A stretch of 39,220 bases of DNA from Bifidobacterium breve (GTDB lineage: Bacteria > Actinomycetota > Acidimicrobiia > Acidimicrobiales > Ilumatobacteraceae). Made by a program: the position numbers and the translations under genes. The notes under the pieces were generated by a model. The model did no database searches and was not told where the DNA came from. It worked only from the letters and a program-made list of their open reading frames with translations. The stretch lies in assembly GCA_945889575.1 (NCBI GenBank), contig CAMDBY010000001.1, forward strand, positions 1 through 39,220, written 5' to 3'. This document shows, piece after piece, positions 7,573-13,879 of this stretch. The stretch's first letter is position 1. Each line of letters opens with the position of its first letter.

Positions 7573-8568
7573 ATGTCACATCGCATCGCACTCATTGGCG
7601 GAGACGGAATCGGTCCCGAAGTTACGGCCGAGGCCGTGAAAGTGGTGCGCGCCACTGGGGTGGCAATCGAGACCACAGATTTCGACCTGGGTGGCATGCG
7701 CTACCTGCGCGACGGCGAGATCTTGTCGGACGACGTGTTGAATCAGCTGCGCGGTTTTGACGCCATTTTGTTGGGTGCTGTCGGTACGCCGGACGTTCCC
7801 CCCGGCATTATCGAGCGCGGGCTTCTATTGAAGATGCGTTTTGACCTTGACCTTTATGTCAACCAGCGCCCGTTTGTCGGTACTGCACCTGGCCACGTGA
7901 CTGCGCACGACTTTGTTGTCATTCGTGAAAACACCGAAGGGCCGTATGTCGGCGAAGGCGGCGTTTTGCGTCGCGGTACTCCTCATGAAATTGCAACCCA
8001 AGGAAGTGTGAATACACGGCACGGCGTTGAGCGTTGTATTCGGTACGCATTTGAACTTGCAGCACAGCGCGAACGTAAGCACGTCACGCTGGTGCACAAA
8101 ACAAACGTGTTGACATTCGCTGGTGATCTGTGGCAGCGCGCATTCAATGATGTTGCAGCACAGTTTCCTCAGGTCGGTACTGCATACAACCATGTTGATG
8201 CTGCGTGCATCTACTTCGTCGAAGATCCACATCGTTACGACGTCATCGTGACAGACAACTTGTTCGGTGACATCCTCACCGACCTTGGCGGCGCAGTCAG
8301 TGGCGGCATTGGTCTTGCATCATCTGCCAACTTGAACCCAGCTCGTACCGGCCCATCAATGTTCGAACCATCCCATGGGTCGGCACCAGACATCGTGGGC
8401 ACAGGCAAGGCAAACCCCACAGCAGCAATCCTGTCTGCAGCGCTCATGCTTGATTTCCTGAATGAATCAGCGGCAGCTGATCGTATTCGTGCAGCATGTG
8501 GCACTGCGCCAACAGGGTCAACCGTCGACATCGGAAATGCCATCGCAGCAATCGTTGCCGGCAAGTAA
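7573..8568 (+). CDS. leuB: 3-isopropylmalate dehydrogenase LeuB
   Basis: LeuB oxidatively decarboxylates 3-isopropylmalate in leucine synthesis and, in organisms with citramalate synthase, also 3-methylmalate in isoleucine synthesis. The 331-residue protein starts with IALIGGDGIGPEV, has LLLKMRFDLDLYVNQRP, the substrate motif ENTEGPYVGEGG, HKTNVL, the metal-binding VTDNLFGDILTDLGG and the NAD-site segment FEPSHGSAPDIVGTGKANP. The frame is open upstream to 7465, but that would run into greA; ATG 7573 gives the conserved N-terminus. A tartrate/malate-type dehydrogenase of the same superfamily is the alternative, but gene context favours LeuB. It is followed by ilvE 27 bases later. Confidence 0.92.
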   Translation: MSHRIALIGGDGIGPEVTAEAVKVVRATGVAIETTDFDLGGMRYLRDGEILSDDVLNQLRGFDAILLGAVGTPDVPPGIIERGLLLKMRFDLDLYVNQRPFVGTAPGHVTAHDFVVIRENTEGPYVGEGGVLRRGTPHEIATQGSVNTRHGVERCIRYAFELAAQRERKHVTLVHKTNVLTFAGDLWQRAFNDVAAQFPQVGTAYNHVDAACIYFVEDPHRYDVIVTDNLFGDILTDLGGAVSGGIGLASSANLNPARTGPSMFEPSHGSAPDIVGTGKANPTAAILSAALMLDFLNESAAADRIRAACGTAPTGSTVDIGNAIAAIVAGK

Positions 8569-8595
8569 TCTTTCACCACATCACTTAGGAGCAAT

Positions 8596-9513
8596 ATGCC
8601 TACTCTCGTACCTACACCGAAAATCTGGATGAACGGAACACTTGTCGATTGGGACAAGGCTCAAGTGCATGTTCTGACACACACCCTTCACTACGGCACT
8701 GGCGTGTTCGAAGGTATTCGGGCATACGAAACCTCTGAAGGCCCTGCAGTGTTCCGTCTGACTGAACACATCAATCGTTTGTTCAAGAGCGCAAAAATTC
8801 TTGGAATGGATATTCCCTACACACCAGAAGAACTCATTGCTGCTACGAAAGAAGTGGTTCGTTCAACAGGCCTTCCTTCTTGCTACGTACGACCACTTGC
8901 GTATTACGGATACGGCGAAATGGGCCTTAACCCACTGCCATGTGTTGTTGACGTTGCCATTGCTTGCTGGCCGTGGGGTGCATATTTGGGTGAAGATGCA
9001 TTAACAAAAGGTGTACGCATGAAGATTTCTTCATGGACACGTCTTGACCACAACACCATGCCACCTGCTGCAAAAACAGTGGGTAACTACGTGAACTCTT
9101 CTCTTGCCAAAGTAGAGGCTTTGAAGGCCGGATACGACGAAGCAATCATGCTGAACCCGCAAGGCTTTGTCAGCGAGTGCACCGGAGAAAATATCTTTGT
9201 CGTGCGAAATGGCGTCATCCTGACCCCGCCCCTTTCTGCAGGCGCTCTCGAGGGCATCACACAGGACTGCGTGGCCCAGATTGCCGCCGAGCTTGGCTAT
9301 GAAATGCGGGTCGAGAACATTGTTCGCTCAGACCTGTACATCGCTGAAGAGATTTTTTGCTGTGGAACAGCTGCCGAAGTCAGTGCTATCAACTCGGTCG
9401 ATGATCGAGAAGTGCCCTGCCCAGGACCTATCACCACTGCAATTGCTGGGCTTTATGCCGAGGCAGTACGTGGACAAGTTGTACACTACAAACATTGGTG
9501 CGAACTGGCCTAA
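8596..9513 (+). CDS. ilvE: branched-chain amino acid aminotransferase IlvE
   Basis: IlvE is the PLP enzyme for the last step of valine, leucine and isoleucine synthesis. The 305-residue class IV aminotransferase shows HTLHYGTGVFEGIRAY, VRPLAYYGYGEMGL, the PLP lysine K160 in AAKTVGNY, EAIMLNPQGFVSECTGENIF and the PLP phosphate-binding GALEGITQ with the GTAAEV segment. A clear ribosome binding site (TTAGGAGC) precedes the ATG. It follows leuB closely and is probably cotranscribed. The rhodopsin gene begins 120 bases downstream in the same direction with no obvious terminator between, so some read-through is possible. Confidence 0.95.
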   Translation: MPTLVPTPKIWMNGTLVDWDKAQVHVLTHTLHYGTGVFEGIRAYETSEGPAVFRLTEHINRLFKSAKILGMDIPYTPEELIAATKEVVRSTGLPSCYVRPLAYYGYGEMGLNPLPCVVDVAIACWPWGAYLGEDALTKGVRMKISSWTRLDHNTMPPAAKTVGNYVNSSLAKVEALKAGYDEAIMLNPQGFVSECTGENIFVVRNGVILTPPLSAGALEGITQDCVAQIAAELGYEMRVENIVRSDLYIAEEIFCCGTAAEVSAINSVDDREVPCPGPITTAIAGLYAEAVRGQVVHYKHWCELA

Positions 9514-9588
9514 GACGGCCCGAAACGCCCCCTATCTGAGGAAATTTCAATACTCCAAAAACCATTATCAGTGTGGTACTTTTCAATT

Positions 9589-9611
9589 TACTCGTGAGTA
9601 CGAATCACGTG
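9589..9611. promoter_or_regulatory. palindromic elements upstream of the rhodopsin
   Basis: TACTC-GT-GAGTA (9589-9600) and the hexamer palindrome CACGTG (9606-9611) lie within 50 bases of the rhodopsin start; CGTGA (9593-9597) and TCACG (9605-9609) also pair. This would suit a regulator-binding site. No confident -35/-10 pair was found; TACTTT at 9577-9582 is a possible -10. Confidence 0.3.
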
Positions 9612-9632
9612 TAATCCTTTTAAGGGGGGAAA

Positions 9633-10352
9633 ATGGAAATGAAAACGGTTTTAAATGACCCGGATCTGAACCAACTTGTCTACAACGCGCTGTCCTTTGG
9701 AACAGCAGTTATGTTGGGTGCTTTTGTTTACTTCTTGACACAAATTAAGAGTGTTGCGAAGCAGTACCAAAACGGCGTTGCAGTATCTGCAGTTGTTGTA
9801 GGTATCGCGGGTTATCACTACTACAGAATGTGGAGTGGATGGGCTGAAGGCGTAGTCAATGAGGGGTACCGCTATGCGGACTGGCTCATTACAGTGCCAT
9901 TGCTTGTAATCGAACTATTGATTGTGCTCGGAGTAACTGCCGATCGTCGCAAGAAGTTGATGACAACTCTTGTACCGGCAACTGTTCTGATGATTGGTCT
10001 TGGTTACCCAGGTGAAACTTCGTCAAATGACAGTACAAAGTGGACGTTCTGGGTGTTGTCAATGTTGCCATTCATCTACATCCTTATGACACTTTCAAAA
10101 GAGTTGAAAGCAGCTGGAAGCCGGGAAACCGGGGCTGTTAGTTCAGCAATCAAAAATGCAACAACAATCCTGTTGTTGACATGGTTGGTGTACCCAATCG
10201 GTTACTTGTTCCCAGTGATTTTCGAAGCCACAAATGAGGGCGCAGAAACGGCTCGTCAAGTCGCGTACACCTTTGCCGACATAACGGCAAAGGCGCTATT
10301 CGGATTAATGATTCTGAACATTGCGAAGGCCCGTTCCGGAGACTCGCACTAG
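9633..10352 (+). CDS. proton-pumping microbial rhodopsin (type I), DTE motif
   Basis: The 239-residue, seven-helix protein is a light-driven outward proton pump of the plasma membrane. The helix C motif is D83-T87-E94 (RYADWLITVPLLVIE), giving proton acceptor and donor as in proteorhodopsin; H62 in the GYHYYRMW segment matches the proteorhodopsin histidine partner; D216 and the retinal Schiff-base lysine K220 are in FADITAKALFGL. L91 sits at the spectral-tuning position, predicting green absorption. A tryptophan (W140) appears where carotenoid-antenna rhodopsins have glycine, by my alignment, so an antenna is unlikely. ATG 9639 is better spaced from the GGGGGG at 9624-9629 than ATG 9633 and may be the true start. 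No retinal-synthesis gene is in the window. A strong terminator follows. Confidence 0.95.
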   Translation: MEMKTVLNDPDLNQLVYNALSFGTAVMLGAFVYFLTQIKSVAKQYQNGVAVSAVVVGIAGYHYYRMWSGWAEGVVNEGYRYADWLITVPLLVIELLIVLGVTADRRKKLMTTLVPATVLMIGLGYPGETSSNDSTKWTFWVLSMLPFIYILMTLSKELKAAGSRETGAVSSAIKNATTILLLTWLVYPIGYLFPVIFEATNEGAETARQVAYTFADITAKALFGLMILNIAKARSGDSH

Positions 10353-10365
10353 TTAGTTCACATTG

Positions 10366-10406
10366 AAAAGGCGGGCATGATCTTTAGTGATCATGCCCGC
10401 CTTTTT
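10366..10406 (+). terminator. intrinsic terminator after the rhodopsin
   Basis: A 17-bp perfect stem (AAAAGGCGGGCATGATC at 10366-10382 and its complement at 10389-10405) with a 6-base loop ends in a T-run. It lies 14 bases after the rhodopsin stop and separates it from the two microprotein genes. Confidence 0.92.
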
Positions 10407-10431
10407 CAATTAGGTGAGGTAAGGTTTGGAC

Positions 10432-10620
10432 ATGAAACCAAAAGTTATTCTGCAAGCCTCAGTACTCATTTCTGCTGCAGCAAGCCTTGCATTAAGTATT
10501 TCGTTGTATTTCGCTGGTAGTGAACAGACTGACAAACTCAATGGAATTTACGTAGGCGTCTGGGTGCCATCAATTCTGGCGCTTGGTGCTTTTCTTCTTG
10601 CTGGAAAAAAGGAATCGTAA
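10432..10620 (+). CDS. small two-helix membrane protein, unknown function
   Basis: The 62-residue protein begins MKPKVILQAS and has two hydrophobic segments (about residues 5-28 and 38-57) joined by a short polar loop, GSEQTDKLNG, and ends in a lysine-rich tail (AGKKES). A good ribosome binding site (GAGGTAAGG at 10416-10424) supports ATG 10432; the in-frame TTG at 10426 is less well placed. It lies just after the rhodopsin terminator and its stop TAA directly abuts the next microprotein start. I do not recognise a family. Possible roles include a small subunit of a membrane complex, but nothing in the sequence decides this. Confidence 0.72.
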   Translation: MKPKVILQASVLISAAASLALSISLYFAGSEQTDKLNGIYVGVWVPSILALGAFLLAGKKES

Positions 10621-10734
10621 ATGTCTGAAGCAACTCTTTTCTCGTTTGGTGCAGTGATTTTTATCATTGTGTTTACCGGGGCAACTCTGTTCGGTATGGC
10701 CTCCTTGAAAGAGTTCCAAGACCGGACTAAGTAG
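10621..10734 (+). CDS. 37-residue single-span membrane microprotein
   Basis: The ORF encodes 37 residues: a short N-terminus MSEAT, one hydrophobic helix (about residues 6-27) with small residues, and a charged tail ending KEFQDRTK. The ribosome binding site AAAAAAGGA lies in the end of the preceding gene, 8 bases before the ATG, and the start follows the previous stop without a gap, so the two are translated as a pair. The predicted orientation by charge is N-out/C-in. Small single-helix proteins of this kind are often accessory subunits of membrane complexes; the partner here is unknown. Confidence 0.62.
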   Translation: MSEATLFSFGAVIFIIVFTGATLFGMASLKEFQDRTK

Positions 10735-10741
10735 TCCTGAA

Positions 10742-11503
10742 GTGTCTCGTCAGATTGCACTAATCACTGGTGCATCGTCGGGCATAGGGAGAGCATTCGC
10801 CCAGTACTACGCAGCAGCAGGATTTCATCTTGTGATTGTTGGGCGTGATCTCGATCAACTGACGTTATTAAGTGAAGAAATAGTCGCTACTGGTGCAAGC
10901 TGCCAGATCTGTGTGGCAGATTTATCGGAGTCAAGTGGCGTGGAAATCGTTCTGGCCTGTTGTTCGGAACCGGATGTTGTCGTTGCAAATGCTGGTGTCA
11001 CTATGGCTGGTCGAGTGGGAACGAGAGACTGGACAGATCTCGAACAGATGAGTTATCTGCTTGGGGTTGGAGTTGCACAATTGCTTGAGGGAATTATTCC
11101 CGCAATGACGCAACGAGGGTCAGGAGACATTCTGATCGTGTCCAGTATTGCCTCGTTAATCACAATGCCAAATTCTGCAATGTATGCAGCTTCTAAGTCG
11201 TTCGTCACGGCCTATGGACGGAGTGTGGCTGCAGAAACCGAACGATTCGGTGTTCGCGTATGTGTCTTGTGCCCCGGATATGTCCACACCAACTTGCATG
11301 AACGGGCCGGATTGTCCCACCTTGAAAAGCAAGTCCCACGGTGGATGTGGATCTCGTCAGACACGGTGGTGCAGGCAGGAATTAGGGGTCTTCGGCGCAA
11401 AAAGGTGGTGGTCGTGCCTGGCCTTGTGTATCGCTCAGTTCGACCCTTTCTCAATTCCCGCGCCGCCCAGCGCCTGTGGAGACAATTGACAAAACGGCAT
11501 TGA
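10742..11503 (+). CDS. short-chain dehydrogenase/reductase (SDR family)
   Basis: The 253-residue protein is a classical SDR: the NAD(P)-binding motif TGASSGIG (9-16), VAD near 58-60, NAG (83-85), catalytic Ser near 135 and YxxxK with Y148 and K152. An arginine at residue 35 (VGRD) after the second beta strand suggests NADP(H) preference. The GTG start at 10742 is 7 bases after the microprotein stop and lacks a strong ribosome binding site, so translational coupling is likely. The substrate is unknown. The basic C-terminus (AAQRLWRQLTKRH) resembles membrane-associated SDRs that act on lipids, which is only suggestive. Confidence 0.9.
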   Translation: MSRQIALITGASSGIGRAFAQYYAAAGFHLVIVGRDLDQLTLLSEEIVATGASCQICVADLSESSGVEIVLACCSEPDVVVANAGVTMAGRVGTRDWTDLEQMSYLLGVGVAQLLEGIIPAMTQRGSGDILIVSSIASLITMPNSAMYAASKSFVTAYGRSVAAETERFGVRVCVLCPGYVHTNLHERAGLSHLEKQVPRWMWISSDTVVQAGIRGLRRKKVVVVPGLVYRSVRPFLNSRAAQRLWRQLTKRH

Positions 11504-11550
11504 GTTCTCCGGATTGAAGTACCGGTCTGTCAATAAGTTGGGCTTGGGGG

Positions 11551-11580
11551 TTGACGAACGGCATGGGAAGGCGCGAGACT
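11551..11580 (+). promoter_or_regulatory. candidate promoter of the cimA leader
   Basis: TTGACG (11551-11556) is a good -35 box; 18 bases on, GAGACT (11575-11580) is a weak -10. Initiation 7 bases after it would fall at the ATG of the leader peptide (11587), giving a leaderless leader-peptide mRNA. The -10 match is poor, so confidence is limited. Confidence 0.35.
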
Positions 11581-11586
11581 GTGTCC

Positions 11587-11652
11587 ATGTCAATCGCCAG
11601 CACTTCTCGCCGCCTCGTCGGCACCGCTGTCGCGATCATCATTATTCGTTAG
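11587..11652 (+). CDS. isoleucine-rich leader peptide of the cimA attenuator
   Basis: The 21-residue ORF ends ...VAIIIIR then TAG: four consecutive isoleucine codons (ATC ATC ATT ATT, 11635-11646) just before the stop. In-frame upstream starts exist at GTG 11581 and ATG 11563; GGGAAGG at 11565-11571 is spaced for the GTG. A GC-rich hairpin starts at the stop codon (11652-11676) and an intrinsic terminator follows (11682-11705), then cimA. This is the layout of a ribosome-mediated transcription attenuator. Citramalate synthase starts the threonine-independent isoleucine pathway, so sensing isoleucyl-tRNA by stalling at the Ile run makes biological sense. Valine and leucine codons earlier in the peptide are single. 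Confidence 0.78.
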   Translation: MSIASTSRRLVGTAVAIIIIR

Positions 11653-11676
11653 CGCACGCCGGTCTCCGACGTGCGC
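11652..11676 (+). promoter_or_regulatory. leader hairpin overlapping the leader-peptide stop (attenuator segment 1:2)
   Basis: GCGCACG (11652-11658) pairs perfectly with CGTGCGC (11670-11676), and the loop can add CGG/CCG (11660-11662 with 11666-11668). A ribosome on the Ile codons or at the stop would disturb this stem, as expected for the pause or 1:2 hairpin of an attenuator. Confidence 0.6.
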
Positions 11677-11681
11677 GTTCC

Positions 11682-11705
11682 AGCCGCCTCTAGGGCGGCT
11701 TTTTC
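11682..11705 (+). terminator. intrinsic terminator of the cimA attenuator
   Basis: AGCCGCC (11682-11688) pairs with GGCGGCT (11694-11700) and is followed by TTTTC, 45 bases before the cimA ATG. The left arm GCCGCCTC (11683-11690) is repeated exactly at 11609-11616 in the leader-peptide coding sequence. Confidence 0.8.
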
Positions 11706-11750
11706 ATTCCCAAAAATTCGAACCAGACGAGCCCAAAGAAGAACACTCAC

Positions 11751-13337
11751 ATGAACACACAACACACAAAAGAACTAGTCGAAGCATTTGACACCACCTT
11801 GCGCGACGGCATGCAAGTAGAAGGCGTCTCTGCAACTGTCGAAGACAAGCTGCGAATCGCCGAACAGCTTGATTACCTCGGTGTGCAATTCATTGAAGGC
11901 GGTTGGCCAGGGGCGAATCCGAAAGACATCGAGTTCTTTGCGCGTGCAGCCACAGAACTGAAGTTGAAGCATTCAACCTTGGTGGCATTTGGTTCAACCC
12001 GTCGCCCGAAGGGCAAAGTGGACGATGACGCAACATTGCGCAACTTGCTTGATGCCAATACTTCGGCAGTGTGCATCGTTGCGAAATCATGGGACTATCA
12101 CGTCATAGAGGCGTTGCAGACCACTCTTGATGAAGGCGAACTGATGGTTGCTGATTCTGTTGAGTTCTTGACTGGCAATGGTCGCCAAGTAATGGTTGAC
12201 CTTGAACATTTCTTCGACGGATACAAAAACAATCCGGAATTCGCAATGCGCGTTGTTGGCGCCGCAGTAATGAAGGGCGCAACTCACTTGGTGATGTGCG
12301 ATACAAATGGTGGTTCTTTGCCTCATGAAATCAGTGAGATTGTCACAAAGGTCAAGGCGTTTGTCGGCAACGATGCGACATTAGGAATTCATTGCCACGA
12401 CGACACTGGTTGTGCTGTTGCTAACTCAATGGCTGCAGTAATGGCTGGTGTTCGTCACGTACAAGGCACATTGAATGGGCTGGGGGAGCGCACGGGTAAT
12501 ACCAACCTCACAACCGTTATCCCGAACCTTGAATTGAAGATGGGCTTTCGTTGTTTGCCAGAAGGAAACCTTGACCGATTAACAGCTGTTAGCAACCATG
12601 TGGCCGAAGTTCTGAATCGGCCATTGAATCCTCAGGCTCCATACGTTGGTTTTTCGGCATTTGCACATAAGGCCGGTCTACACGTATCAGCTATCAAGCG
12701 TGCGAAAGATGCATACGAGCACATCGACCCAGTTGTTGTCGGAAACGGCACTCGTTTTGTTGTCAGTGAAATGGCTGGACGTGCAACTATCGAAGTGAAG
12801 GCTGAAGAACTTGGTTTGCAAATGGACGGAGCCGCAATCGGTTCGGTCATTGAAGACTTGAAGCGTCTCGAGCACGAGGGGTACCACTTCGAAGCAGCTG
12901 ATGCGTCGCTGGAATTATTGATGCGTCGGGCAAGTGGCTGGAAGCATGATGCATTTCATGTGGAATCAATGCGTGTCGTCACTGATGAAGCAGAAGATGG
13001 TGAATTCACGACCGAAGCCACTGTCAAGGTGCGCATCGGGGATCAGAGCTATGCACACACTGCAGACGGCAATGGTCCGGTGAATGCAATTGACGCTGCG
13101 CTGCGCGCATCGTTGTTGCCTCACTATCCAGTCCTGGCCAAAGTGCACCTGACTGACTACAAGGTGCGCATCTTGGACGGCGCAACCGCCACTGGAGCAA
13201 TTACTCGTGTGCTTCTTGATGCCACAAACGGTGATCGGTCATGGACCACCATCGGAGTCTCGGCAAATATCATCGAAGCCTCATGGAATGCCCTGGAAGA
13301 GTCATTGATCTATGGACTACTCCACGCTTCGGCGTAG
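11751..13337 (+). CDS. cimA: (R)-citramalate synthase CimA
   Basis: CimA condenses pyruvate and acetyl-CoA to citramalate, giving 2-oxobutanoate for isoleucine without threonine deaminase. The 528-residue protein has the HMGL-like catalytic barrel with DTTLRDGMQVEG (15-26), the CimA-type IEGGWPGANPKD, the CDTNGG motif, the metal ligands in GIHCHDDTG, and NGLGERTGNTNL, followed by the AFAHKAGLHVSA segment and a C-terminal LeuA-type allosteric domain (about 400-528). The IEGGWPG signature and length distinguish it from 2-isopropylmalate synthase. It is preceded by the Ile leader peptide and terminator, so attenuation in response to isoleucine supply is likely, besides allosteric feedback through its C-terminal domain. 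Confidence 0.93.
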   Translation: MNTQHTKELVEAFDTTLRDGMQVEGVSATVEDKLRIAEQLDYLGVQFIEGGWPGANPKDIEFFARAATELKLKHSTLVAFGSTRRPKGKVDDDATLRNLLDANTSAVCIVAKSWDYHVIEALQTTLDEGELMVADSVEFLTGNGRQVMVDLEHFFDGYKNNPEFAMRVVGAAVMKGATHLVMCDTNGGSLPHEISEIVTKVKAFVGNDATLGIHCHDDTGCAVANSMAAVMAGVRHVQGTLNGLGERTGNTNLTTVIPNLELKMGFRCLPEGNLDRLTAVSNHVAEVLNRPLNPQAPYVGFSAFAHKAGLHVSAIKRAKDAYEHIDPVVVGNGTRFVVSEMAGRATIEVKAEELGLQMDGAAIGSVIEDLKRLEHEGYHFEAADASLELLMRRASGWKHDAFHVESMRVVTDEAEDGEFTTEATVKVRIGDQSYAHTADGNGPVNAIDAALRASLLPHYPVLAKVHLTDYKVRILDGATATGAITRVLLDATNGDRSWTTIGVSANIIEASWNALEESLIYGLLHASA

Positions 13338-13348
13338 AGTTTGAGTTC

Positions 13349-13879
13349 ATGTCGGCTCCCCGCTTTTCTCCAGTTCCTCCGGTTGAACCGGTTCGCTACT
13401 ACGAGTCTCCTGATTCGGTTCCTGAATCGTGGTCACCTGGTCGTCCCGGAGAAATCCAAGGTCGTCAGCCAGAAGGTGAGCGCCTCGGGTATCAAGGTCC
13501 TGATCAGGGGTACATCATCGGTTTAGCCAAACGTGCACGTGCTCGCGTTCGTGTCACTGCAGGCGAAGACATGGATGATGTGTTGCGCGGCTGTTCTCTC
13601 ATTGCCTTGCGACGTGCGTCTCTGTTTGGCCGTGCGCCAGTGGTGCATGACTTGAATGTTGCATTGGGTATGTGGGGCTACTTGTCTGACACGCCTCCAG
13701 CAGACTTGGTCTCAGTACGCCGCGAATTATTTGTTGGTGTTGGCAATGATGCTCATCACTACAAAGAGGGCCGCGCAATTGCCGACATGGCCCCAAATGA
13801 AACCTTGAAGATGTCGCCATCAGAAGTGGTGACTCAATTTTCCACGCAGTGGCGCACGCTCACAGGTTTTTCTGTATGA
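13349..13879 (+). CDS. conserved protein of unknown function coupled to an acyl-CoA dehydrogenase
   Basis: I do not recognise this 176-residue protein. The frame is open back to 13241 but that would overlap cimA; ATG 13349 is 11 bases after the cimA stop. The N-terminal 60 residues are rich in proline, tyrosine and glycine (PVPPVEPVRYYES, then repeated PGRPGEIQGRQPEG), probably disordered; the remainder looks helical, with an arginine-rich stretch KRARARVRV, and ends in TQFSTQWRTLTGFSV. No signal peptide or membrane span. Its stop overlaps the start of the acyl-CoA dehydrogenase (ATGA at 13876-13879), so the two are probably translated together. Confidence 0.72.
   Translation: MSAPRFSPVPPVEPVRYYESPDSVPESWSPGRPGEIQGRQPEGERLGYQGPDQGYIIGLAKRARARVRVTAGEDMDDVLRGCSLIALRRASLFGRAPVVHDLNVALGMWGYLSDTPPADLVSVRRELFVGVGNDAHHYKEGRAIADMAPNETLKMSPSEVVTQFSTQWRTLTGFSV

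Noticed and set aside
9514..9632. A terminator or additional small gene between ilvE and the rhodopsin
   Set aside because: No stem with a T-run and no short ORF with a ribosome binding site was found; only short palindromes are present.
11587..11705. A classical 2:3 antiterminator in the cimA leader
   Set aside because: The only pairing I found between the first hairpin and the terminator left arm is about four pairs with a wobble; it is too weak to annotate.
13241..13348. Upstream extension of the unknown gene before the long acyl-CoA dehydrogenase
   Set aside because: It lies wholly within the end of cimA in another frame; ATG 13349 follows the cimA stop.
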